NCBI GenBank assembly: GCA_037355855.1
Contig: CM074759.1
Coordinates: forward strand, 4,836,001-4,900,000
Direction of reading: 5' to 3'
Source of the DNA: Pseudo-nitzschia pungens
Lineage: Eukaryota > Bacillariophyta > Bacillariophyceae > Bacillariales > Bacillariaceae
DNA: 64,000 nucleotides
The notes beneath the pieces were generated by a model. The model was not told the origin of the DNA, did no database searches, and worked only from the letters and a program-made list of their open reading frames with translations. How positions within the stretch are numbered: the stretch's first letter is position 1; each line of letters begins with the position of its first letter. The position numbers and the translations under genes are program-made. This document shows, piece by piece, positions 50,310 to 61,845 of the stretch.

Positions 50310-50655
50310 CTGTTTGGGTCAGGTATCCGGTCATGGTACATATTATACACCAATGACCCAACCCCGGCGGTAGCATAGTATCTTAGCATGGTATCATGGT
50401 AGGTTAGCATCTTTCAGTATCTCGTGGCATTAGCAACCCTAACACTGTAGCATTTAGCTACACCATAACAGATGCTTTACTCGGGGTACGTACGATTGGT
50501 ACAAATCGTACGCGACGGCCCTAGTAATTTCTGCTAGCATCCATATTAAGCAGGATAGGTCTGTTGCTAAGCCTGTTGCTAAGCCTGTTGCTAAGCCTGT
50601 TGCTAAGCCTGTTGCTAAGCCTGTTGCTAAGCCTGTTGCTAAGCCTGTATGCTAC
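50310..50655. repeat. Dispersed repeat R3 copy 2 and GTTGCTAAGCCT minisatellite
   Basis: 50310-50410 (GGTATCCGGTCATGGTACAT..CCCCGGCGGTAGCAT) matches 62140-62225 and the inverse of 10705-10790. It is followed by a block related to R2 (TACGATTGGTACAAATCGTACGCGACGGCCCT) and about seven copies of the 12-bp unit GTTGCTAAGCCT (about 50567-50650). Confidence 0.6.
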
Positions 50656-50819
50656 CAATTAGCACACAGCTCAGAAGTCAGCTAAGCACCTGTTAGTCAG
50701 CTACTAGACGTTGCTGTCTGTAGCCCCAGTAGCCCTTCTACACAGGAGCCTTAGCACAGATCATAGCACCCTGGATATCTTCATACTCTCTAGTCTCGAC
50801 GAGGAACATTTTTTCGTAA

Positions 50820-51079
50820 ATATAATATACGTATTTAAATAACTTTAATCACCAAAGGTGATACTAAATTACTCAGTCTGTAACCAGACTTTACGTCGCC
50901 TCCATCAGAGAGTCAGGACCCCAAGTGGTAGAACGAAAAATTTCAAACAAACCTTGAACATCAGACAGGGAAAGGAACAAACACAAGTCCCACAAATTAG
51001 GGACTTGAAAGCAAGTGAGATGGGAATGTAGATAGAGGGATAAGATCCAGTAACAGAGGGGATGGGACATAATAAGAAT
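50820..51079 (-). mobile_element. LINE-A 3'-end fragment (5'-truncated in 3' UTR)
   Basis: Only the tail and about 230 bp of 3' UTR remain, ending near GGGACATAATAAGAA. 51080-51180 is unrelated spacer. Confidence 0.75.
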
Positions 51080-51180
51080 TTCTTTCTTGTCTCAAAGTCC
51101 CTGACTCTATTCTGAGTTTGCCCCCCTTTGACTATTCAGTGTGTCCAGCTGACAATGCTGCTGCCTGGAAACGCCAGAGG

Positions 51181-51372
51181 GATAATAATAATAATAATAA
51201 TATACGTATTTAAATAACTTTAATCACCAAAAGTGACACTAAATTACTCAGTCTGTAACCAGACTTTACGTCGCCTCCATCAGAGAGTCAGGACCCCAAG
51301 TGGTAGAACGACAAATTTTCAAACAAACCTTGAACATCAGACAGGGAAAGGAACAAAAACAAGGCCCACAAA
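51181..51372 (-). mobile_element. LINE-A 3'-end fragment, second
   Basis: Begins with a (TAA)n tail and holds about 170 bp of 3' UTR. It is cut by the tail of the next copy. Confidence 0.75.
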
Positions 51373-52394
51373 TAATAATAATAATATACGTATTTAAATA
51401 ACTTTAATCACCAAAGGTGAAACTAAATTACTCAGTCTGTATCCAGACTTTAACGTCGCCTCCATCAGAGAGTCAGGACCCCAAGTGGTAGAACGACAAA
51501 TTTTCAAACAAACCTTGAACAACAAGCAGGGAAAAAGACAAACAAGTCCCACAAAATAGGGACTGGAGAGAAAGTGAGATGGGAAGGAACATATTGGGAT
51601 AAGATCCAGTATCAAAAGGTATATGACAGGATGAGAAGCAGGAACAGAAGACAAAACCAAGGTACAAAGTGTAATCAACCCGAAGGTCCAGTAAGCCAGG
51701 CACGTAGGAGAGCAGCCTCTCGTTGGTATGGCTGCACAGGTTGGACAGGCGCTGCATACTGCTTCCTGGCAAGGTGGATGGTTGCAAGCCACTGCCGCTT
51801 GGCAGTCAGGGTGTAGCCTTGTAGGACTTGGAAAGGGGTTTGTAAAAGGGAGTGTGACTGGGGGAGTGCACCAACTGCACCAATTGCCAATTCAGAGGAG
51901 ATGGAAGCATCAAGAGATTGGTGTTGTTCAGCATCAAGGGTGCCCCCAGGACCATGGAGTCGTTCATTCCTATAGGTCCAAAGATCCCAGGAGGTAAGAA
52001 AGAACTGATGGATGATAGCTGTAGCCCAACGTTTGGGAGAGCGCTTGCTTCCAATGTGGGAGTAGTAGTCAGCCTGGATTTGGTACCAGCGAGGAGACCA
52101 CCTACCAAGAAGCCAGTTGTGCCAACCAATTGTCCTCTGTGCCCTGACAGCTGAAGCAATTGCAAGTGAGTAGGATGATGGATAAATGCTCTGGCCCTTC
52201 CAAACTCTGGTGAGAAGATCCACAATGGCAACAACCAATGATGGATCAGTTTGTTCAACTTCAAGCCTCTGCTGCAATGGTCCCTTGAAAGCAGACACAC
52301 TGTGCTGGACTGCCCCAGTGTCCTTGCAGGAGAGCACATGAGAAACCTTCTCATTGTCGGCATCACACAAGGGGCACCTGGAGTGATCCTGATG
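51373..52394 (-). mobile_element. LINE-A copy 3, 5'-truncated
   Basis: (TAA)n tail, 3' UTR and the last 231 codons of the ORF (51675-52370). It reads through the position where copy 2 has a UAG. The 5' end falls at the Zn finger. No clear target duplication was found. Confidence 0.85.
51675..52394 (-). pseudogene. LINE-A ORF C-terminus (truncated)
   Basis: Encodes from within the C-terminal Zn finger (CDADNEKVSHVLSC) through the Trp-rich C-terminal region (WHNWLLGRWSPRWYQIQADYYS) to the natural end LTGPSG. It is 95% or more like copy 2 by eye. RT and RNase H are absent owing to truncation. Confidence 0.85.
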
Positions 52395-52519
52395 CTTACG
52401 TTAAGTGGATATCACTTAAGGGGCTTGAAAGACTGTATAGCGTTAAATAATAAGATAGCTTGAAAACTGATCGAAAAACAAACCGAGCTCGGAGACAAAA
52501 ACGGAATCGAAACAGAAGC

Positions 52520-52846
52520 AGCTGTAGAATTAGTACTGGGTGTGCTGTAGAAAATTACGTGTTGTTTTTGCTTGGTGTTTTGGCTTGTTGCTGCCGACGC
52601 GATCAACCGACCGACCCGGAAACAAGCAACCAAAGCAACCAAAGGAAGCAAGGAGCAACCAAACAAATAGCAGAATCAGATAGGCCAGGTCTCTGTTAAT
52701 AGGTGTAGTGCTTGGTGTTGTTGTTGGAGCTTAAGAAGTGAGGGAGATATCAAAGGGGAAAGTTGTGTAGAAATCTACGTGTTTTAAGTTCTGGAACATC
52801 GGAACGTCGGACAAAATCGCACGTTGCAAAATTGTAAATGTACCCG
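52520..52846. repeat. Dispersed repeat R1, copy 2
   Basis: Diverged copy of 4497-4815 in the same orientation, including GTGTAGAAATCTACG and GGAACGTCGGACAAAAT. As at the first copy, it lies next to LINE 3' ends. Confidence 0.6.
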
Positions 52847-52989
52847 GTAGTCAAAAATTAAATGTAGTCAAAAACTATGGCGGCCGACTGCAAATGCTGC
52901 AAACACACAGCATATGAGTACCAGTATGCAAAAAAAAGCAAGCAAAAAATGCACATAAAATGTGTGTGCCAAACTTCACAAAATTACTG

Positions 52990-53710
52990 AAATCTGACGG
53001 TGAGTGAACTGCATCAAGATTGGGGGAATCGATCATGGAATTCACTTCTAATCATGCATTTGATTGCCTGCTTGCTCCTGGTAGGGAAGAATACACTGAA
53101 CGCAACTGAAATAAGATGCGATGGAAACTGGAATACAATGCGACGGGAACTGGAATACAATCCGACGATGAGTGAACTGCATCAAAATTGGGGGAATCGA
53201 TCATGGAGTTCACTTCTAATCATGCATTTAATTGCCTGCTTGCTCCTGGTAAGGAAGAATACACTGAACGCAACTGAAATGCAATGTGGCGGGAACTGAA
53301 TACGAAAATATGATGTGATGGGAACTGAAATAGAATGCGACGAAAATACAATGCAACGGCAACTGAAATGCGATGCAATGGCAACTGAAATACAATCTGA
53401 CGGCAACTGAAATGCGATGCAATGGCAACTGAAATAGGATGAGACGGCAACTGAAATAGGATGCAATAGCAGCAATACTATCCAACAATCGCAACCACAT
53501 ATGAATTGTTTCAGAATAGTAGGGCATCGATTTTCGCAACCACATAGACTGATTTTTGCAACCACATATGAATTGTTTCAGAATAGTAGGACATCGATTT
53601 TTGCAACCACATGGACTGATTTTTGCAACCACATATGAGTTGTTTCAGAATAGTAGGGCATCAATTTTTGCAACCACATAGACGGATTTTTGCAACCACA
53701 TAGCGCAACC
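52990..53710. repeat. Three tandem-repeat blocks (module M2 and relatives)
   Basis: First, two ~170-bp copies with AACTGCATCAA.ATTGGGGGAATCGATCATGG (52995-53290). Second, about eight 21-24 bp units with GCAACTGAAAT.CGATGCAATG (53270-53470). Third, about three units of a ~61-bp block TTTGCAACCACATATGAATTGTTTCAGAATAGTAGG (53490-53700). The first two blocks are the reverse complement of DT1 module M2. Confidence 0.7.
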
Positions 53711-53849
53711 CATTCCCTGCAATCATCTTGAACGTATGGGTTGTGAGATGCAAGGTGATGCAAACATATGTCGTGTTAAATTTGCACATGAATGAGGTTG
53801 CCACAGAGGGTCGCGACGGGGTTGTGTGACATTTATCAGATGCAGCATT

Positions 53850-54242
53850 ACTGATGCTGCACTCCAGCATTGGAGGAAGAGTTTTGCTTGTGTCTTTTCC
53901 TTTCCCGTTCTTGTTACCCCATCTCCTGTATGCTTTGCAACAGCAGTGTCTCTTGTGCTCTAGACTGGTTGGTCTTGCCCTGCTTGTTTCCAAGGTTTGT
54001 TTGAAAAATTGTCTTTCTACAACTTGGGGGCCTGATTCTTCTTCAATTGAGGTGACATTAAAGTCTGGTTACACTTTGTACCTTGGTGTTTCGTACTCTT
54101 TTCCTGCTTCTCATCATGTCCCATCCCTTTTGATACTGGGTCTTCTCCCACTATCCTCCTTCCCATCTCACTTTCTCTCAAGTCCCTATTTTGTGGGCCT
54201 TGTTTTGTTCATTTCCCTGCTTGCTGTTCAAGGTTTGTTTGA
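53850..54242 (+). repeat. Chimeric LINE-B / LINE-A 3' UTR fragment
   Basis: 53850-54072 is LINE-B 3' UTR up to AAAGTCTGGTTACA. It then switches to an internal stretch of LINE-A 3' UTR (CTTTGTACCTTGG..., about 54073-54242). The order is not that of either family, which suggests template switching or nested insertion. Confidence 0.6.
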
Positions 54243-54300
54243 TTCATCTAGTGTCAACCTTACTAGAATCAACTTATGACAGACCCAGAAGAATCATGTA

Positions 54301-54321
54301 CGTCTGTTAACTGTTTTTCGA
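54301..54321 (+). repeat. DT2 left TIR
   Basis: Its first 13 bases match the DT1 TIR at 10 positions, and the following ACCCCT is also shared. Confidence 0.9.
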
Positions 54322-54920
54322 CCCCTGCTCAAAACGTTAGCACCCCACCTCCAAAGGTCTAAATTTGAGACCTATCCTATAGGTTCTACTTCAAAATTTA
54401 TCGCGCACTCCCAATTTTATTTATAACGTTTATCACGAAAAAAATGAGGGGCACGGCCTCAATTTATTCACCGCCCGTATGTAACATTTCACACTTTAAC
54501 CTCTAAATATTATTGCTTCCACCTCAAAAAATAGTATGGTTCATGCTCGAAAAATTGTTTACTCCGTCCTCCATAAATTTTGTGCTCTGCTCTCCTTATT
54601 TTTCATGCTACATTCCTACACAATTTCTTTTACGTCAGCTAAAGTTTACACCCCAGTCCCCTTCACTTTTCCAGTTAAATCCTCTCAATTTTTTGTCCTC
54701 AACCGCGCAATGTTCGTATCCATATGGCGCCAAAATTTGTACCCTCGACCTCTAATATCATTACACCACCACCACCGGGGCACATTGTGGTCTCACCGTT
54801 CAAAATATGTACCCCCCTGCATACAAATTGTGTGTACTACCTTACAAAACAAAATTTATTTCACGCCAAATTATTATCGTGCTACTAATTATAAAATGAA
54901 ACCTACGGTATTAAAATTGT

Positions 54921-55066
54921 CGTCACTCTACATAGGATCGTCGTCACTCTACATAGAATTGTCGTCACTCTACATAGGATCGTTGTCACTCTACATGGGA
55001 ATGTCGTCACTCTACATAGGATCGTTGTCACTCTACATGGGAATGTCGTCACTCCACTCACTCCAC
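54921..55066 (+). repeat. DT2 left subterminal array, 21-bp period
   Basis: Seven units beginning (C/T)GTCACTC at 54921, 54942, 54963, 54984, 55005, 55026 and 55047, exactly 21 bp apart. They have the form TCGTCACTCTACATAGG. Candidate protein-binding array. Confidence 0.85.
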
Positions 55067-55079
55067 TCAGAAATGAATA

Positions 55080-56549
55080 TCACACTTCCGCCATCAACAT
55101 TTGCCTTTTTCTAACACACATATCTGCATCGATAAACATCTTCCTTTTCTTCTGCATGACATTACTCTCAGTGTTTGGGATCACATCCACATCTACTACT
55201 TCTCCCATTCTTTTGAACCGTTCTCTCATCACCATTTCGAACTCTACTCCCGTCTCCCTTTCATTTCGTAGCACCTTAATTTCCTCACACACTTTGTTAT
55301 ACATATTGATTCCCTTTTGGGACCACCCTTGTTTACTACCGCTCCTAGCATCACAAAACTTTTTTTTCACTTCAGCAAGGTCCTCTCCGTTCTTTCTCTT
55401 TAAGTAATTCACCCATCTGTCGTACTCGTTGTGAATAATAATTAGTGCAAAAGCCTCATCGCTGGCTGAATATATATCACTGATCAACTTTGCATCTTTT
55501 ACTTTTTCAAACCCAACAACCGACAGTGTTATCGCTGCTAAGATGCGACACGCAAAGTAGTAGAAATCGTCCTCACTATCGACACCCTTTCTCCTGTAAT
55601 CAGGATGTAATACCTTTGCTTCGGGATCGTCTTGATCATCTGTTTCTTTAAGCTCCAAGCTTCCTGGAAACAAATCTGGTATTTCCCATCCCTTCCTACG
55701 CGTTTTCTTTCTCTTCACATCGTCTGCAATCAAATCAAGTTCGATTTCTGTCACGTTAGACACAGCCACGATTTTAATTAGTAGTACTGTAAGTTGCCAT
55801 TTCTTGTAGTCACACTCACCTAACCAATGATTCCGAACCGACGTCTGCACACAATTTCTCAACTCGGTCACGTTCTTTTTGATCAACGGAATGTTATAAT
55901 CATAGAAATCGCACTTGTCAACGCCGCTCGGAAACGAAAGACACTCATCCTCCATCAGTCCTGCTAGCAATTTCTTGGCATAATCGTCATCCGCGAATTT
56001 AACCCATTTAAACCATTCCGACCTCAGGTAGTCCTTCAACTTAGGTACCACGACGTTCTTGCGATGCTTTTTAAGTGCCTTATTAATATCCTTTTTTGTC
56101 TTATTTTGTATGTCAATTACCACACCTCCACGTTGATCTCGCCTCTCCTTCTCAAGCTCTTTTACCCTTTCTTCACTCTCCTTCAGTTGTTTCTCTCCTT
56201 CCGCCAACCTTTTCTCCGTCGCCTCCAGTCTCTTCTCCAAATTGACAATTATAGTGTCCTTATCTGCCGCCTTTGTATCGTTGCTGAAATTGAAATTTGT
56301 CTGATTCCCTACAACCATGTTGTCCACCACATTGAGTACCATTCTTTGCTCATCTGGTGTCTTTCCTTTTTGTTTCGTAGTCTTTTGTCCAGCCTGTTGT
56401 CTGGACGGCTTTCTTGTCTTTTTCGTCGCTCCATAAGTAGGCGTTGGTAGCTTCTTACCACTCCGATTATGTCTTGGCACGTCAACATCAGCTGGTACCG
56501 TACTAATAGCTGGAAGTGCTTTACTTAGTTCAGCGGCTTCTCTTGACAT
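55080..56549 (-). CDS. DT2-encoded 489-aa coiled-coil protein, function unknown
   Basis: The only substantial ORF in DT2. Residues 1-75 are basic and Pro/Lys/Arg-rich (RNRSGKKLPTPTYGATKKTR-type), suited to nuclear entry or DNA binding. About 95-145 is a charged coiled coil (LEKRLEATEKRLAEGEKQL). From about 155 to 470 a compact alpha-helical domain follows with several Trp and Cys (YLRSEWFKWVKFADDDY, RNHWLGECDYKKWQLTV, FYYFACRILAAITLSVVG). It includes a GWSQKGINMYNKVCEEI segment near residue 425. I do not recognise the family, and no DDE, DDD, tyrosine or HUH recombinase signature was seen. Position inside the TIRs suggests a transposon protein (accessory or divergent transposase) or a captured gene. 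The frame is fully open over 1.5 kb, consistent with selection or recent age. Confidence 0.75.
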   Translation of the reverse strand: MSREAAELSKALPAISTVPADVDVPRHNRSGKKLPTPTYGATKKTRKPSRQQAGQKTTKQKGKTPDEQRMVLNVVDNMVVGNQTNFNFSNDTKAADKDTIIVNLEKRLEATEKRLAEGEKQLKESEERVKELEKERRDQRGGVVIDIQNKTKKDINKALKKHRKNVVVPKLKDYLRSEWFKWVKFADDDYAKKLLAGLMEDECLSFPSGVDKCDFYDYNIPLIKKNVTELRNCVQTSVRNHWLGECDYKKWQLTVLLIKIVAVSNVTEIELDLIADDVKRKKTRRKGWEIPDLFPGSLELKETDDQDDPEAKVLHPDYRRKGVDSEDDFYYFACRILAAITLSVVGFEKVKDAKLISDIYSASDEAFALIIIHNEYDRWVNYLKRKNGEDLAEVKKKFCDARSGSKQGWSQKGINMYNKVCEEIKVLRNERETGVEFEMVMRERFKRMGEVVDVDVIPNTESNVMQKKRKMFIDADMCVRKRQMLMAEV

Positions 56550-56799
56550 GATTGTGATCCGCTTATGATGTTACAAATCTTGATGGAAGGATATGTTGGC
56601 ACGTTGCATACACTCCTGTTTTAACACGTTTTTTGTGACATGATCAATATTCCACCGTAATTACTGCGTTGTAATTACTGCGTCGTAATTACAAGCAATC
56701 ACATGAAAAAAAAAAAAATTCATTCGGCATGACATGTTGTTGACTGCTGGCATCCTCTTCTAGTGCAAGCTGTCTCTGCCGCGCCATTTTTTTTACCCA

Positions 56800-58860
56800 A
56801 AGTTTGCTGAGAATTGATTTCTTCTACATGATAGCAGTAGAGTTACTACTAGTAGTATGTACCGTACTGAAGTAATAGTAGAAACCAGTAGAAGGCTGAT
56901 GGTGGTATTGCGCGCCACCTAAACCACAAAGAGCCAGCCCCGCTGCGCCATAATTTTTGACTATCTGTTATGTACTACTACCTACACACTGCAGTAGTAT
57001 GTAGCAGCAGTGTATAACTATACTACCCTTACAAGCAGCAAGAATAGTACCAGTACCTCAGTGAATATACCATCAAATCAAATATCTGAATGAATCTGGC
57101 CAATCTTTGTGTGATTCCAGTGTGAATATTTCTCATCCTATCCATGGGCAAGAGAATTCAAAAAGAAGTATTCAAAAATCACCAATAATTTGGATGTCAC
57201 CACTGAATAATTAATATTTGGCCCAGTACTGTGGAATTTAGTAGAAAATACTGTAAAATCACATATCTGAATGAATCTGGCCAATAGTTGTGTGATTCCA
57301 ATGTGAATATTCCTCATCCTATCCATGGGCAAGAGAATTCAAAAAGAAGTATTCAAAAATCACCAATAATTTGGATGTCACCACTGAATAATTAATATTT
57401 GGCCCAGTACTGTGGAATTTAGTAGAAAATACTGTAAAATCACATATCTGAATGAATCTGGCCAATAGTTGTGTGATTCCAATGTGAATATTCCTCATCC
57501 TATCCATGGGCAAGAGAATTCAAAAAGAAGTATTCAAAAATCATTGAAAGTTTGGATGTCACCACTTAAAAATCAATATTTGGCCCAGTACTGTGGAATT
57601 CACTAGAAAATACTGTAAAATCACATATCTGAATGAATCTGGCCAATAGTTGTGTGATTTCAGTGTGAATATTCCTCATCCTATCCATGGGCAAGACTAT
57701 TAAAAAAGAAGTATTCAAAAATCACCTATAATTTGGGTGTCACCACTGAATAATTGATATTTGGTCCACTACTGCGGAATTCACTAGAAAAAAGTACCAA
57801 ATCAAATATCTGAACAAATCTGGCCAATAGTTGTATGATTCCAGTGTGAATATTCCTCATCCTATCCATGGGCAAGAGTATGCAAAAAGAAGTATTCAAA
57901 AATCACCAATAATTTGGGTGTCACCACTGAATAATTAATATTTGGTCCAGTACCGCAGCATTTACTAGAAAATACTGTAAAATCACATACCTGAATGAAT
58001 CTGGCCAATATTTGTGTGATTCCAGTGTGAATATTCCTCATCCTATGCATGGGCAAGGGTATGCAAAAAGAAGTATTCAAAAATCACCAATAGTTTGGGT
58101 GTCACCACTGAATAATTAATATTTGGTCCACTACTGGAAAATTTAGTAGAAAATACTGTAAAATCAAATATCTGAATGAATCTGTCCAATATTTGTGTGA
58201 TTCCGGTGTGAATATTTCTCATCCTATGCATGGGCAAGAGTATGCAAAAAGAAGTATTCAAAAATCACCTATAATTTGGGTGTCACCACTGAATAATTGA
58301 TATTTGGTCCACTACTGCAGAATTTACTAGAAAAAATTACCAAATCACATATCTGAATGAATCTGGCCAATAGTTGTGTGATTCCAGTGTGAATATTCCT
58401 CATCCTATGCATGGGCAAGGGTATGCAAAAAGAAGTATTCAAAAATCACCAATAGTTTGGGTGTCACCACTGAATAATTAATATTTGGTCTACTACTGGA
58501 AAATTTAGTAGAAAATACTGTAAAATCAAATATCTGAATGAATCTGTCCAATATTTGTGTGATTCCGGTGTGAATATTTCTCATCCTATGCATGGGCAAG
58601 AGTATGCAAAAAGAAGTATTCAAAAATCACCTATAATTTGGGTGTCACCACTGAATAATTGATATTTGGTCCACTACTGCAGAATTTACTAGAAAAAATT
58701 ACCAAATCACATATCTGAATGAATCTGGCCAATAGTTGTGTGATTCCAGTGTGAATATTCCTCATCCTATGCATGGGCAAGAGTATTCAAAAAGAAGTAT
58801 TCAAAAATCACCAATAGTATGGATGTCACCATTGAATAACTGAATAGCTCACTTATTCTG
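56800..58860. repeat. 181-bp satellite array, ~10 copies, with shared leader (DT2)
   Basis: The leader 56800-57060 (CTGAGAATTGATTTCTTCTACATG...) equals 29405-29650 of DT1. Ten tandem units follow, with GTGTGAATATT at 57121 and then every ~181 bp to about 58750. Some adjacent units are nearly identical (for example 58020-58380 and 58380-58740 repeat as a dimer), indicating recent dimer-level amplification. Confidence 0.9.
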
Positions 58861-59685
58861 ACATGTGCTTCGCAGCAAAAATATTGTTATCGCATCGTGA
58901 TGTAGCAAAATATATTTCCACCATGGCACTCGAACCAACAACACCACATCAATTACATCCAGTGATACCACTATTACTGTCTACTACTGCTTTAAAGGTG
59001 TTCTCTCTATCTTATAATGCTACTACCAAAAGATTTCTACCAGTACCCTACGTACAGTATACACAGTACTGGAAACCTACACATCCCCTGCATACATACA
59101 TACGTACTACTAGGTATGTATGCAGACATGTCATTTTTTCTTTTACTAAGACTGTAGACTTAGTACTGTAATCTACGTACATTGCTGTCATTTTTTCCAG
59201 TCAGCCTGTACAAACAGTACTGTTACCTACGTACATTATGTGCATCATTGCGGTGAATTTTGTTGTTCAATTTTCCGCCCCACATCTCCCTCGTGGAGGA
59301 CGTGTCATAATTTTCATTTTCGTTTCGGTGTTGGAATTTTCTGGCCGGACCAGTTTAAAGTGAGAGCAAGGCGCCTGGTACCATCTTGGAGAGACTAATG
59401 GCAAAGAAAGTAAAGAACTGATCACTCTTGAAATCCTTCCTGTTATCTTTTGTTATCAAGGTAGGGTGGGCTGCAGACCTTGAGTCATCTGGCTTACCCA
59501 GATATCTACGAGTACGACGCGCGAACGAACCTGCAGAGGACGACGAAGACGATCGGGGAGGGATGACGACACTAAAAGGTACGACGAAGGTACGATCGTA
59601 GAAGAGGGGGACGACGATGATGAGCGAGCTGACGACGACGACCGGGACGACGATGACGACTAACCGCCCGTTGTTTATTTTGTAC
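58861..59685. other. DT2 interior without assignable gene
   Basis: Begins with the same satellite exit sequence as DT1 (TGCTTCGCAGCAAAAATATT). A 102-aa frame at 58863-59171 shows no recognisable features. Confidence 0.5.
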
Positions 59686-59689
59686 AACC

Positions 59690-59945
59690 ACACACAGATC
59701 GTAGCAATGAGCAACGACGGAGACGATCAGAAGAAAGAGGGACGACTCAAAGCGAAGAGCAACGACGACTTCAAGGACGACAACACGATCGAAACGAAGA
59801 GCAACGACGATTTCCAGGATGACGACGACGACGATCGAAACGAAGAGCAACGACGATTTCAAGGACGACGACGAGGGGAACGACGAACGACCGATACGAT
59901 TGTTAAAGAGGGGAACGACCGATACGATCGAAAGACGGCGATAGT
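59690..59945 (+). repeat. DT module M1 in DT2
   Basis: Tandem CGAAGAGCAACGACGATTTCAAGGACGACG-like units. The frame 59617-59952 encodes Asp/Arg/Glu-rich sequence similar to the DT1 frame at 28457-28825. Similarity is at DNA repeat level; no gene is claimed. Confidence 0.7.
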
Positions 59946-59969
59946 TCTTTAAAAATATTCTCGTGTATT

Positions 59970-61845
59970 ATCCCCCCTGTATTATCGACGCGTTGGTTTC
60001 TGCTTGCTGTCCCCCCCTGTATTAACGACGCGTTGCTGATGCTTGCTGCTTGCTGTCCCCCCCTGTATTAACGACGCGTTGGTTGCTGCTTGCTGTCCCC
60101 CCCTGTATTTTCGACGCGTTGCTGCTTGCTGTCTCCCCGTGTATTATCGACGCGTTGCTGCTGCTTGCTGTCCCCCCTGTATTATCGACGCGTTTGTATT
60201 ATCCACGCGTTGCTTGTATTATCGACGCGTTTGTATTATCGACGCGTTGCTCCTGCTTGCTGTCCCCCCTGTATTATCGACGCGTTTGTATTATCCACGC
60301 GTTGCTTGTATTATCGACGCGTTGCTGCTTGCTGTCCCCCCTGTATTATCGACGCGTTTGTATTATCCACGCGTTGCTTGTATTATCGACGCGTTGCTGC
60401 TTGCTGTCCCCCCTGTATTATCAACACTTTTGTATTATCGACACGTGCTGTCCCCCCTGTATTATCGACGCGTTGCTTGTATTATCGACGCGTTGCTGCT
60501 GCTTGCTGTCCCCCCCCCTGTATTATCGACGCGTTGCTGCGTGCTGTCCCCCCCCCTGTATTATCGACGCGTTGCTGCTTGCTGTCCCCCCCCTGTATTA
60601 TCGACGCGTTGCTGATTGCTGCTTGCTGTCCCCCCCTGTATTATCGACGCGTTACTGATGCTTGCTGCTTGCTGTCCCCCCCCGTATTATCGACGCGTTG
60701 CTGCTGCTTGCTGCTTGCTGTCCCCCCCCTGTATTATCGACGCGTTGCTGCTGCTTGCTGCTTGCTGCTTGCTGTCCCCCCCCTGTATTATCGACGCGTT
60801 GCTGCTGCTTGCTGCTTGCTGTTTGCTGTCCCCCCCCCTGTATTATCGCCGCGTTTTGTATAATCGAGACGCGTTGCTGCTGCTTGCTGTCCCCCCCTGT
60901 ATTATCGACGCGTTGCTGCTTGCTGCTGCTTGCTGTCCCCCCCTGTATTATCGACGCGTTGCTGTTTGCTGCTGCTTGCTGTCCCCCCTGTATTATCGAC
61001 GCGTTGCTGCTTGCTGTCCCCCCTGTATTGTCGACGCGTTCGTTGCTGCTTGCTGTCCCCCCTGTATTTTCGACGCGTTTCTGCTTGCTGTCCCCCCTGT
61101 ATTTTCGACGCGTTGCTGCTTGCTGTCCCCCCTGTATTATCGACGCGTTGCTGCTTGCTGTCCCCCCTGTATTATCGACGTGTTGCTGCTTGCTGTCTCC
61201 CTGTATTATTGACGCGTTTGTATTATCGACGCGTTGCTGCTTGCTGTCCCCCCCCCCGTATTATCGACGCGTTGCTGCTTGCTGTCCCCCCCCTGTATTA
61301 TCGACGCGTTGCTGATTGCTGCTTGCTGTCCCCCCCCCCGTATTATCGACGCGTTACTGCTGCTTGTTGCTGCTTGCTGTCCCCCCCCTGTATTATCGAC
61401 GCGTTACTGCTGCTTGTTGCTGCTTGCTGTCCCCCCCCTGTATTATCGACGCGTTGCTGCTGCTGCTTGCTGTCCCCCCTGGTGTATTATCGATTGTTGC
61501 TGCTTGCTGTCCCCCTTGTATTAAATTTTTTTTCTACATAAATCCCTGTACAATTTGTACTGGAAAATCGATTTTTTTGATTGGCTCATTCACTCAGCAC
61601 CTCTATCTGCTTGCTGCTTGCTGTCCCCCCCCCTGTATTATCGTTGCTGCTTGTTGCTGCTTGCTGTCCCCACTGTATTATCGATGCGTTGCTGCTTGCT
61701 GCCCCCCCCTGTATTATCGACGCGTTGCTGCTGCTTGCTGTCCCCCCCTGTATTATCGACGCGTTGCTGCTGCTTGCTGTCCCCCCCTGTATTATCGACG
61801 CGTTGTTGCTGCTTGCTGTCCCCCCTGTATTATCGACGGGAATTG
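59970..61845 (+). repeat. CGACGCGTTGCTGCTTGCTG-C5-9-TGTATTAT minisatellite
   Basis: About fifty imperfect units of roughly 30-40 bp: ATTATCGACGCGTTGCTGCTTGCTGT, a poly-C run of five to nine, then TGT. Poly-C length varies between units. A unique-looking insert lies at about 61520-61612 and is the inverse of 17325-17395. A short run of the same unit occurs in DT1 (30960-31020). Confidence 0.9.

Noticed and set aside
53860..54279. 141-aa ORF similar to frames at 3551-3814 and 4100-4384
   Set aside because: These are reading frames through LINE 3' UTR; no conserved protein pattern beyond nucleotide similarity.
57060..58860. Repeated 64-72 aa ORFs on the minus strand, apparently a gene family
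   Set aside because: They fall in the 181-bp satellite; 181 is not a multiple of three, so no continuous protein can be made.
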